Positions 1 to 5,973 of a DNA stretch of 7,664 nt are shown in pieces. The stretch's first letter is position 1. Every line of letters starts with the position of its first letter. Source of the stretch: Burkholderiaceae bacterium (GTDB lineage: Bacteria; Pseudomonadota; Gammaproteobacteria; Burkholderiales; Burkholderiaceae); contig JANWUU010000155.1 in the NCBI GenBank assembly GCA_025057735.1, positions 1 to 7,664 on the forward strand, read 5' to 3'. Below the pieces are notes generated by a model. It had not been told where the DNA came from, ran no database searches, and saw nothing but the letters and a program-made list of their open reading frames with translations. The translations under genes were made by a program, and so were the position numbers.

Positions 1-982
1 GAGCGCGCCGCGCCCCGCGGTGCCGGCGGCCGCACCGGGCGCGCTGGGCCTGCGCTTCGCCGCGCCGCCGGGCTGGGCCGTCGAGAACCACGCCAGCGGC
101 ACCATGATCTTCCGCCGCACGTTCACCGGCGGCGCGGAGCATTACGCGACGCTGATGCTGTTTGCGCCGCAGCCGGCGCCGCGCGGGCCAGCCGCCGCGT
201 TCGAGGCGGAGTGGCGCGCCAAATTCGGCGGCGCCGACGGCTTCAACCTCGGCGACGTGGTGGCCCACTACCGGCAGCGTCTGCCCGGCGGCCCGGCCGC
301 CTACTACATGGGCGTGCGCACGTGGAAGCGGATCGACGGCCGCGACCGCCAGTTCTATCTCGCGCTGTGGGTGGTCGACCTGCTCGACGGCCGCACGCAG
401 ACCGTGGGGCTGAACGTGGAGATCGGCAGGATGAACTTTTCGATGGCCGACATGGACCTGAACGACGCCATGCCGCAGGTCGTCAAGGCCGTGGCGCCGC
501 TGCTCGACAGCCTGCGCTACCCCGACGGCCGCACGCCCGGCCCGCTCGTGGCCCGCGAGGAGGTGATCGGCCATTGGGGGCAGTCGAGCGCCGCGTTCGG
601 CGGCTCGTACGTCCACACCGCCACCGGGCAGAGCGCGGGCGCCTCGTACGCGACCTCCGGCGGCGAGCTGCTGATCCTCGCCGACGGCCGCTACACGTCG
701 CGCTTCGCCGCCGCGTACAACAATCCGGTGGCCGGCATGGGTGGCGTCTCGCAGTCGAGCCACGCGGGCCGCTGGACGCTGCAGGACCAGACGATCGTGC
801 TGACGCCGGAGCGCGCGCTGCCGTACAACCCGAACGAAGTGGTCGTCGGCGGCGGCACCGCGCGTACGCCGCACGGCACGCGCCGCATGCTGATCACGGT
901 GCGCACCGGCAGCCAGCCGCCGTGGTTCCCGTTGTGGAATGAGTTCGGCGGGATCATGAACTGGTACACCGAAGAGCGCTGA
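1..982 (+). CDS. Hypothetical two-domain protein, 5' end outside the window (PsbP/DcrB-like N-terminal half, lipocalin-like C-terminal half)
   Basis: I do not recognise this gene by name. The reading frame is open to the left edge (first whole codon at base 2) and ends with TGA at 980-982. A GTG at 20 could start it, but no Shine-Dalgarno sequence precedes it and the codons before it read as an Ala/Pro-rich linker, so the true start is probably upstream, perhaps after a signal peptide. Numbered from that GTG, residues about 10-168 begin with LRFAAPPGW and alternate strand-like segments, a pattern I associate with PsbP/DcrB-type folds. Residues about 182-318 show GHWG, then ELLILADGRYTSRF, then GRWTLQDQTIVLTPE; this order (G-W, dGrY strand, GrW strand, hydrophobic strand) is typical of lipocalin-like domains. 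There are no cysteines and no catalytic motif that I can see. The next gene starts 4 bases after the stop, suggesting one operon and related roles in the envelope. The gene is near certain; the domain calls are inference. Confidence 0.85.
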   Translation, partial: SAPRPAVPAAAPGALGLRFAAPPGWAVENHASGTMIFRRTFTGGAEHYATLMLFAPQPAPRGPAAAFEAEWRAKFGGADGFNLGDVVAHYRQRLPGGPAAYYMGVRTWKRIDGRDRQFYLALWVVDLLDGRTQTVGLNVEIGRMNFSMADMDLNDAMPQVVKAVAPLLDSLRYPDGRTPGPLVAREEVIGHWGQSSAAFGGSYVHTATGQSAGASYATSGGELLILADGRYTSRFAAAYNNPVAGMGGVSQSSHAGRWTLQDQTIVLTPERALPYNPNEVVVGGGTARTPHGTRRMLITVRTGSQPPWFPLWNEFGGIMNWYTEER

Positions 983-986
983 GCCG

Positions 987-1676
987 ATGGCGGCGCGGGC
1001 AGAGGCCGCCGGCCGGCACGCACCGCTCATCAACGCCGGCCTCGGCGCGGTGGCGCTGCTGCTCGGCGCGCTGGTGGCCGGCACGGCCGGCAGCGAGGGG
1101 GCGGATGCGCTGCGCGCGCTGCCGCTGGCCGATGCGCGCGGTCTGGCCGTGCGCAGCGCGGGCGAAGCGGTGGTGGTGGAAGGCTGGGTGGCGGCCGACC
1201 TACCGGTGATCGAGGCCGGCCTGGTGGCGCTGCAGCGGCAGCGGGCAGTGGGCGTCACCCGGCCCGGCACCAACGAGATCCGCTTCACCTGGGTGCCGCA
1301 GTCCACGCAGGCGCCCGCCTTGCGGATCGACACGCCGTCCGGGGCGGTCACCCTCGTCAACACCGACGTCGCGTGGCGCGACCCGCCGCGCGTGGCCGGC
1401 CAGCCCGGCACGGTGGTGGCCGGCAGCACGCGGGTCGTGGGTTTCGCCGCCGGCGACCCGATCGCCGCGCGCGGCACGGTGGCGGACGCGGCGGCGTCGT
1501 TGCTGCGCGCCGATGAAGTCTTTGGCGGCACCCACACGGCCTGGGTGCGCAGCGCGGCGCTCGGCGATGAGGTGCCGCGGGTGATCGGCGCAGGGTTCGC
1601 GCTGGCGGGCGCCGGCCTGCTGATCGCGGGCGCAGTCGGTGGGCGCAGGATGCGCGCCCGGTCCTCTCCCTACTGA
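987..1676 (+). CDS. Two-span membrane protein with a GIDE/BAM-like loop domain, no RING
   Basis: A 229-residue protein of unknown function. The start is the ATG 4 bases after the preceding stop. No clear Shine-Dalgarno sequence is visible, so translation is probably coupled to the upstream gene. Residues about 13-35 (NAGLGAVALLLGALVAGTAG) and about 198-218 (VIGAGFALAGAGLLIAGAVG) are hydrophobic spans. Arginines before the first (R4, R10) and after the second (GRRMRAR) put both ends in the cytoplasm and residues 36-197 in the periplasm. The loop runs VVVEGWV, then GLVALQRQR, then LRIDTPSGAVTLVN, then VVGFAAGDPIAARGTV, then FGGT. This order (G-x-V strand, R-rich strand, D-x-x-G-x-v strand, G-D-p-v-x-x-x-G-x-v strand) resembles the GIDE/BAM domain of MULAN-type proteins and their bacterial relatives. 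Eukaryotic members carry a C-terminal RING; this protein has no cysteine at all, so it cannot be a RING ligase. An OB-fold-like envelope protein of another family is the main alternative. The CDS is secure; the family call is moderate. Confidence 0.85.
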   Translation: MAARAEAAGRHAPLINAGLGAVALLLGALVAGTAGSEGADALRALPLADARGLAVRSAGEAVVVEGWVAADLPVIEAGLVALQRQRAVGVTRPGTNEIRFTWVPQSTQAPALRIDTPSGAVTLVNTDVAWRDPPRVAGQPGTVVAGSTRVVGFAAGDPIAARGTVADAAASLLRADEVFGGTHTAWVRSAALGDEVPRVIGAGFALAGAGLLIAGAVGGRRMRARSSPY

Positions 1677-1739
1677 CTCCTTCGCAAGTCCGCGCGCCAG
1701 ACGCGCGCCCGTTCACCTGTCTTGTGCCAAGGCAGCGTG

Positions 1740-1764
1740 TGCGGCCCTTGAGCCTCGGGCCGCA
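1740..1764 (+). terminator. Possible intrinsic hairpin after the two-gene unit
   Basis: An inverted repeat of 8 bases: TGCGGCCC at 1740-1747 and GGGCCGCA at 1757-1764, with a 9-base loop. It lies 63 bases after the stop at 1676 and 130 bases before the next start. The GC-rich stem could end or stabilise the upstream transcript, but no T-run follows, so a standard Rho-independent terminator is not shown. In DNA this rich in G and C, stems of this size also occur by chance. Confidence 0.3.
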
Positions 1765-1802
1765 GGCGCGCCAGACGCCGAGGGTTCGCCGCCCTGGCGC
1801 AG

Positions 1803-1819
1803 CGCGAGCGACGCTCGCG
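1803..1819. promoter_or_regulatory. Near-perfect palindrome upstream of the lipoprotein gene, candidate operator
   Basis: CGCGAGCG (1803-1810) and its exact reverse complement CGCTCGCG (1812-1819) surround a single central A. The site lies 74 bases before the ATG at 1894, where a dimeric regulator could bind. One central base is too tight for a stable RNA loop of this stem, so a DNA-binding role is more natural than a hairpin. I saw no clear sigma-70 -35/-10 pair nearby, and no regulator is identified. The rest of the 1677-1893 gap contains only GC-rich sequence and the hairpin at 1740-1764. Confidence 0.3.
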
Positions 1820-1884
1820 TCACGCCGCGCCCGATAGCGTGCTCGCACGGGCTGCCGCACAGCGCAGCCGAACGACGTCAGCGC

Positions 1885-1890
1885 GAGGGG
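1885..1890 (+). promoter_or_regulatory. Ribosome binding site deciding the lipoprotein start
   Basis: GAGGGG at 1885-1890 sits just before the ATG at 1894; counted from its GAGG core the spacing is 5 bases. The frame is open back to an ATG at 1639, inside the previous gene. The ribosome site plus the lipoprotein signal that starts exactly at 1894 make 1894 the real start. Confidence 0.7.
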
Positions 1891-1893
1891 CAC

Positions 1894-4800
1894 ATGTTCC
1901 GACACACGCATCGATGGATCCGGTCGCTGCCGGCGGCCGTCTGGGTCGCGGCGCTGGCCGCCTGCGGCGGCAGCGAAGCGCCGCCGCCGCCCGCGCCCCC
2001 GCCGGTGGTCGGCGCTGCCACCCTCGGTCCCGCGGGCGGCAGCGTCGATGGCCCCGACGGCGTGCGGCTCGACGTGCCTGCCGGTGCGCTCGCCGGCAAC
2101 GTGACGTTCCGCATCGCGCGCGACGCGGGAGCCGCACCGCCGCTGCCCGGCGGCACCGAGGTCGTCGGCCATGTCTACGAGATCACGCCGCATGGAGAGG
2201 ACTTCGGCGCCGGCGCCGCGGTGAGGCTGCCGGTGGACGTCGCGGCGGTCGGCGACCGGCAGGCGTTCCTGATGAAGGCCAGCCCGGGCGGTGCGTGGCA
2301 AATCCTCGCGCCGGTCGAGCGCGGGCACAACGTCGCGCACGCAGCGATCGCGTCACTGTCGTATCTGGCCGTCGGTGTGTGTACGCCCAATCCGGGTGGG
2401 ATCACGCAGTCGAACCTCTTCTTCGAGGTCTGCCCGGCGTCCAGTTCGCTGCGCTGGGAGCTGCTCGACGGCAGCGGGGTGGCTGTCCCGGTCCCCCAGC
2501 CGCCGAACGGCAGCCCGCAGCCGGTGCTGCTGGTCACGCAGCCCACGACGCTGACCCTGCGCCTGTCTTGGACGCGCCCGGCCGGGCTGAACCGCGTCGA
2601 CGAACTCGATACCGGCAGCGGGCGCGACGGACCGACCGTGCTGCGCACCGCGGGTTTCACCTGGGGCAGCGGCGCGCCGAGGCTGGAGCAGGTCAACGGC
2701 AGCGTCGTGCGCAGCTTCACCGTCGCCGTCGACCCGGCCAGCATTGCCGGCGCCGGCGCACCGAACGGCGTGGTGCGCAACCTGTGGGCGCAGGCGCGGT
2801 ACCGGTTCCAGCCGCTGCCCCCGCTGGCGCGCGTGGACTGGAGCTACGACGCCTTCATTCCGATCCGCGTGCGCTACCTCGGCACGCAGCCGACACTCGT
2901 CTCCGGGCCGACGCCCGAGAGCGTGTCGGTGGTCGAGAACGCGACGTTCCAGCTTGCCGTGCAGGCGACCGGGCCGGGGCTGACGATCCAGTGGCGCTAT
3001 TTCACCGGCGTGAACGACGCCACCGGCGCCCCCGCCGAAGGCACCAACAACCAGCCGACCTACCAGAGCCCGCCCGTGCCGCTGGCGTGGAACGGGCGGC
3101 TGTACTACGCGCGGCTGTGCGCGACGTCCGGCTCGCCGGCGGTGACGAACTGCATCGACTCCCCGGCCTCTCCGCTGACCGTGCGGCCGTTCACCGAGCA
3201 GGCGACGTTCACGACGCATCCGGTGTCGCGCAGCGTGATCGAAGGCGAGACCGTCGATTTCACGGCCGCGGCGCGCGGCACGCCGACACCGACCCTGCGC
3301 TGGGTGCTCGACCGCACCTGCAGCAGCCAGTTGGGGTTGCTGATCTGCTCCGGCACGACGCTCGCCGCCGGGCCGGTGACCAGCGGCAAGCTGGCCGGCG
3401 CGACGATCGACCTCTCGGTGCCGGACCGGTTGCGCATCACCAACGTGCCGCTCACCGCCGACGGCGCCACGCTCACCGCGGTGGCCTCGCAGACGGGGTT
3501 CCCGAACGTCGCGAGCAACCCGGCGACGCTGGGGGTGAGCGCGCGCCCGGTGGTGCCGTCGATCACGACGCCGCTGGCCCCGCAGTCGATCACGGCCGGC
3601 GGCACCGCCACGTACACCGTCGGCGTCGCCGGTACCGAGCCTCTGACGCTGCAATGGACGCTCGGCGGCACCCCGCTCGCCAACGGCGCGTTCAGCCTGC
3701 CCTCCGGTTGCAGCGGCACCGCCAGCGTGCAGGACAACGGCCGGCGGCTGGTGCTGACCGGCGTCTCGCCTGGCTGCGACGGCCTGACCGTGACGGTCCG
3801 CGTGACCAACGCCGCCGGCGGTCCGGCGAGCAGCAGCGCGGCGCTGAACGTCAGCGCGGCGCCGGCGGCGCCGGCGGTGACCGCGCAGCCGGGCGACGTG
3901 ACCGTCAGCGAAGGAGCGCGTGCATCGGTCGCGGTCGGTTACAGCGGCACCGCGCCGATCACGCTGACGCTGCAGCGCTTCGCCGGCGGCGCCTGGACGG
4001 ATGTCGCGAGCGTCGGCTCGGCCGCCTGCGCCAGCCCCTGCGCGCTGCAGACACCGGTGCTGGACGCGACCGACAACGGCGCGCAGTTCCGCGTGCGGCT
4101 CGTCAACGCGCAGGGCAGCGCGCTCACCAACGCGGTCACGGTGACCGTCACCATCGCCCGCCCACCCGCGTTCACCGCGCAGCCGGCGTCCGTGGCGGTC
4201 GACGCCGGGCAATCCGCGACCTTCAGCTTCGCGGTCGGCAACGACACCGGCGCGTTCTCGTACCAGTGGCTTGCCAATGGCCAGCCGCTCGCCGACGGCA
4301 GCAACCTCGCCGGCAACGGCGCCCTGCAGGGTGCCACGGTCAGCGGCGCGGGCGGCGCCGGAACGTCCGGCACGCTCACGCTGGCCAACGTGCCGCTGGC
4401 GGCCAACGGCGTGACCGTGACGGTGCGCGTCACGCGCACCGCCGGAGGGCAGAACGCGCAGGCCACCAGCCAGGCGGCGCTGCTGACCGTCAACACCGGC
4501 ACGCCGCCCAATGCGCTGACCGCCACGCAGGTGTACGCGAGCAATGCCAACTCGCTCGTGGTACGGCCGGATGGAACGGTCTGGGGCTGGGGCGTGAACG
4601 TCGGCGCCAGCGGCGGCTACCACGAGCCCGGCCTGACGCCGTGGCAGCCGGCGTATCGCCCGGTGCGGCTGTTCCCGTCGGTCCTGACCGACGTGCGGCG
4701 GATCACGGGCGCGCTGAACACCTTCTTCGCCCTGCGCGGCGACGGCACGGTGTGGCACTGGGGCCGCAGCGACAACTACATCGACGGGCGCGGCGCCGAC

Positions 4801-5820
4801 GGTGCCGGCGGCCTGACCGGCAGCCGCCTCGGCACCGAGTACAACCTCACGCCAGTGCAGATGCTGGAGCGGCGGGTTGTCAACGGCGTCGAGCAGGTGG
4901 TGCCGCTGGACCGCGTGTGCACCGTCGCGTACGCGCACGGAATCGTCGTCCTGGTGCGGGCGATCGACCACTTCGGCGCCACGACGGACTGCAATCCAGC
5001 GTCGCCGAAGACGGTCTGGGCGGTCGGCCGATTGTTCCTGCAGGGGCCGTACGCTTATCCGACCTTCACGATGGTGCAGCGGGTGAACGGGCTGCCGGAG
5101 CCGACCACGGCCGGCAACAACGTCCGCGCCGTGTTCGGCAATGGCTCCACCGGCGGCAACGTGTATCCGCTGTTCCTCGCGCAGACGGTCGACGGCCGCT
5201 GGTTCGCCTGGGGCAACAACTACTTCGGCAACGTCGGCGTGCCCGCCAGTCAGGACCTCGCCTTCCCGACCTTTGCGCAAATCCCCGGCAACCCCTGGGG
5301 CAGCCAGGCGGCGACGGTCGGCTTCGGCAGCGGGACAACCTTCATGGTGCGGGCCGACGGGTCGGTGGCGGCGGCCGGCATTCGCAGCTCGGGCACCTTC
5401 AATCTGGGCGACGGGGAGGCAGCCAGCGCGGCGGTAGCACCGCCGGTGCCGGTGCTGTCGCCGGCCTGCACGGCGGTGCCCTGCGCCAGCGTGATGGACG
5501 GGGCGACCGCGATCGGTCTGTCGGATGGACGCTACGCCGGTGTCGTCGTGCGCAACGGCGAGCTGTACGGCTGGGGCGGCGAGGAGTGGTACGGCACCAC
5601 CGGCGTCGTCAGCAACGCCCAGTTCAGCTACACGCGCTTCCCGAACCGCATCGGCACGCTGACCGGGGTCGCCGCTGTCGCAGTCGGCCTCTACCATGCG
5701 CTGGCGATCGGTCCGGGCAACGTCGTCTACGTCTGGGGCTACGACGGCTACGGTCTGGGACTGGCCGGCCAGCCGACGGCCTTCCGGACCGCGACGCCGA
5801 CGATGGTGACGGTGCCGTGA
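1894..5820 (+). CDS. Large lipoprotein: ZU5-like domain, Ig-like repeats and C-terminal RCC1 propeller
   Basis: A 1308-residue envelope lipoprotein of unknown partner. The start at 1894 gives a lipoprotein signal: basic MFRHTHRWIR, a hydrophobic stretch and lipobox LAAC with C24 followed by GGSEAP. A Pro-rich linker (28-38) follows. Residues about 41-160 resemble a ZU5 domain (GPAGGSV, LDVPAGAL, VYEITPHG, AAVRLPVDV). I cannot assign 163-330. About five Ig-like domains follow (332-432, 436-550, 554-654, 660-755, 758-867), several with the usual HPVS-x-x-VxEGexv opening and a late VPLxAxGxTxTV strand. Residues 875-1308 are RCC1 repeats: RPDGTVWGWG, RGDGTVWHWG, DGRWFAWGNN, VRNGELYGWGG and VVYVWGYDGYG are clear, and two weaker units (about 1007-1047, 1139-1174) bring the count to seven, the number in a closed RCC1 propeller. 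The residue after C24 is Gly, not Asp, so inner-membrane retention is not indicated; outer-membrane or surface anchoring is likely. Domains of these kinds usually bind proteins or glycans, so adhesion or scaffolding is my inference. No enzyme motif is seen. The GCG/GGC/ACC-rich codon use matches the neighbours. Confidence 0.95.
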   Translation: MFRHTHRWIRSLPAAVWVAALAACGGSEAPPPPAPPPVVGAATLGPAGGSVDGPDGVRLDVPAGALAGNVTFRIARDAGAAPPLPGGTEVVGHVYEITPHGEDFGAGAAVRLPVDVAAVGDRQAFLMKASPGGAWQILAPVERGHNVAHAAIASLSYLAVGVCTPNPGGITQSNLFFEVCPASSSLRWELLDGSGVAVPVPQPPNGSPQPVLLVTQPTTLTLRLSWTRPAGLNRVDELDTGSGRDGPTVLRTAGFTWGSGAPRLEQVNGSVVRSFTVAVDPASIAGAGAPNGVVRNLWAQARYRFQPLPPLARVDWSYDAFIPIRVRYLGTQPTLVSGPTPESVSVVENATFQLAVQATGPGLTIQWRYFTGVNDATGAPAEGTNNQPTYQSPPVPLAWNGRLYYARLCATSGSPAVTNCIDSPASPLTVRPFTEQATFTTHPVSRSVIEGETVDFTAAARGTPTPTLRWVLDRTCSSQLGLLICSGTTLAAGPVTSGKLAGATIDLSVPDRLRITNVPLTADGATLTAVASQTGFPNVASNPATLGVSARPVVPSITTPLAPQSITAGGTATYTVGVAGTEPLTLQWTLGGTPLANGAFSLPSGCSGTASVQDNGRRLVLTGVSPGCDGLTVTVRVTNAAGGPASSSAALNVSAAPAAPAVTAQPGDVTVSEGARASVAVGYSGTAPITLTLQRFAGGAWTDVASVGSAACASPCALQTPVLDATDNGAQFRVRLVNAQGSALTNAVTVTVTIARPPAFTAQPASVAVDAGQSATFSFAVGNDTGAFSYQWLANGQPLADGSNLAGNGALQGATVSGAGGAGTSGTLTLANVPLAANGVTVTVRVTRTAGGQNAQATSQAALLTVNTGTPPNALTATQVYASNANSLVVRPDGTVWGWGVNVGASGGYHEPGLTPWQPAYRPVRLFPSVLTDVRRITGALNTFFALRGDGTVWHWGRSDNYIDGRGADGAGGLTGSRLGTEYNLTPVQMLERRVVNGVEQVVPLDRVCTVAYAHGIVVLVRAIDHFGATTDCNPASPKTVWAVGRLFLQGPYAYPTFTMVQRVNGLPEPTTAGNNVRAVFGNGSTGGNVYPLFLAQTVDGRWFAWGNNYFGNVGVPASQDLAFPTFAQIPGNPWGSQAATVGFGSGTTFMVRADGSVAAAGIRSSGTFNLGDGEAASAAVAPPVPVLSPACTAVPCASVMDGATAIGLSDGRYAGVVVRNGELYGWGGEEWYGTTGVVSNAQFSYTRFPNRIGTLTGVAAVAVGLYHALAIGPGNVVYVWGYDGYGLGLAGQPTAFRTATPTMVTVP
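2887..4494 (+). repeat. Tandem Ig-like domain array within the lipoprotein
   Basis: Codes for residues about 332-867, roughly 95-115 residues per unit. Units 2, 3 and 5 share a late-strand motif: RITNVPLTADGATLTAV (unit 2), VLTGVSPGCDGLTVTVRVTN (unit 3) and LTLANVPLAANGVTVTVRVT (unit 5). Units 1 and 4 are more diverged. A 13-base identity, TGACCGTGACGGT, occurs at 3785-3797 and again at 4412-4424. Unit borders are estimates from motif spacing. Confidence 0.7.
4528..5763 (+). repeat. RCC1-type repeat array, seven probable blades
   Basis: Codes for residues about 879-1290. Blade cores as I read them: 882-900, 941-957, 1011-1045, 1092-1109, 1148-1162, 1214-1228 and 1267-1282. The pattern is a hydrophobic strand, then (D/N)G-x-(V/L/W)-(W/Y/F)-x-WG. 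Blade 3 has a long insert and reads VWAVG, and blade 5 reads VAAAG, both having lost the Trp of WG. Spacing is irregular (about 50-80 residues), longer than in eukaryotic RCC1 but common in bacterial members. Confidence 0.7.
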
Positions 5821-5862
5821 CGTCGCTCGCTCCTGTCCTCGACGACGAGGCGGAAAGCGACG
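5821..5862 (+). terminator. Nested hairpin directly after the lipoprotein stop
   Basis: The outer stem CGTCGCT (5821-5827) pairs exactly with AGCGACG (5856-5862). Inside it, CCTCG (5837-5841) pairs with CGAGG (5846-5850) around the loop ACGA. The structure begins at the base after the TGA, where a terminator or 3'-end stabilising element would lie. No T-run follows, so it may be Rho-assisted or may simply protect the 3' end. Confidence 0.4.
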
Positions 5863-5911
5863 GGGAGGGTGGACCCCGGGCGACGCCGCGGTGCGAACGC
5901 GTGCTGACCGA

Positions 5912-5931
5912 AGAGGCCTTCTGTCGCCTCT
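5912..5931. promoter_or_regulatory. Inverted repeat upstream of the regulator gene, weak candidate site
   Basis: AGAGGC (5912-5917) and GCCTCT (5926-5931) are exact inverted repeats with an 8-base spacer, 43 bases before the GTG at 5974. It could be an operator or a leader hairpin for the regulator, including self-regulation, but six-base arms are short for such GC-rich DNA. I see no clear -35/-10 promoter between 5821 and 5973. Confidence 0.2.
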
Positions 5932-5963
5932 GCCGCGTGACGGCGTCGACGGCGGCGACTTGT

Positions 5964-5968
5964 GAAGG
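5964..5968 (+). promoter_or_regulatory. Ribosome binding site favouring the GTG start of the regulator
   Basis: GAAGG at 5964-5968 lies 5 bases before GTG 5974. The ATG at 5995 has no purine-rich site at a useful distance; what precedes it is C-rich (GATCATCGCCCC). This supports GTG 5974, giving seven extra N-terminal residues, though the match to the 16S tail is only moderate. Confidence 0.45.
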
Positions 5969-5973
5969 CGCAC

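Noticed and set aside
1691..1707. CGCGCG repeats around a 5-base loop just after the membrane protein gene
   Set aside because: Simple CG alternation is expected in this composition and no T-run follows.
1639..1893. N-terminal extension of the lipoprotein to an ATG inside the previous gene
   Set aside because: It would bury the lipoprotein signal peptide 85 residues in, and it overlaps the preceding gene. The ribosome site and signal both point to 1894.
1357..2340. Minus-strand open frame of 327 codons covering the gap before the lipoprotein gene
   Set aside because: Arg-rich shadow translation without recognisable domains, crossing two plus-strand genes.
3785..4424. 13-base identity between two Ig-encoding segments as a possible recombination repeat
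   Set aside because: It encodes the conserved TVTVRV strand and fits shared ancestry and codon bias of the Ig units. It is too short to suggest a recent duplication or mobile element.
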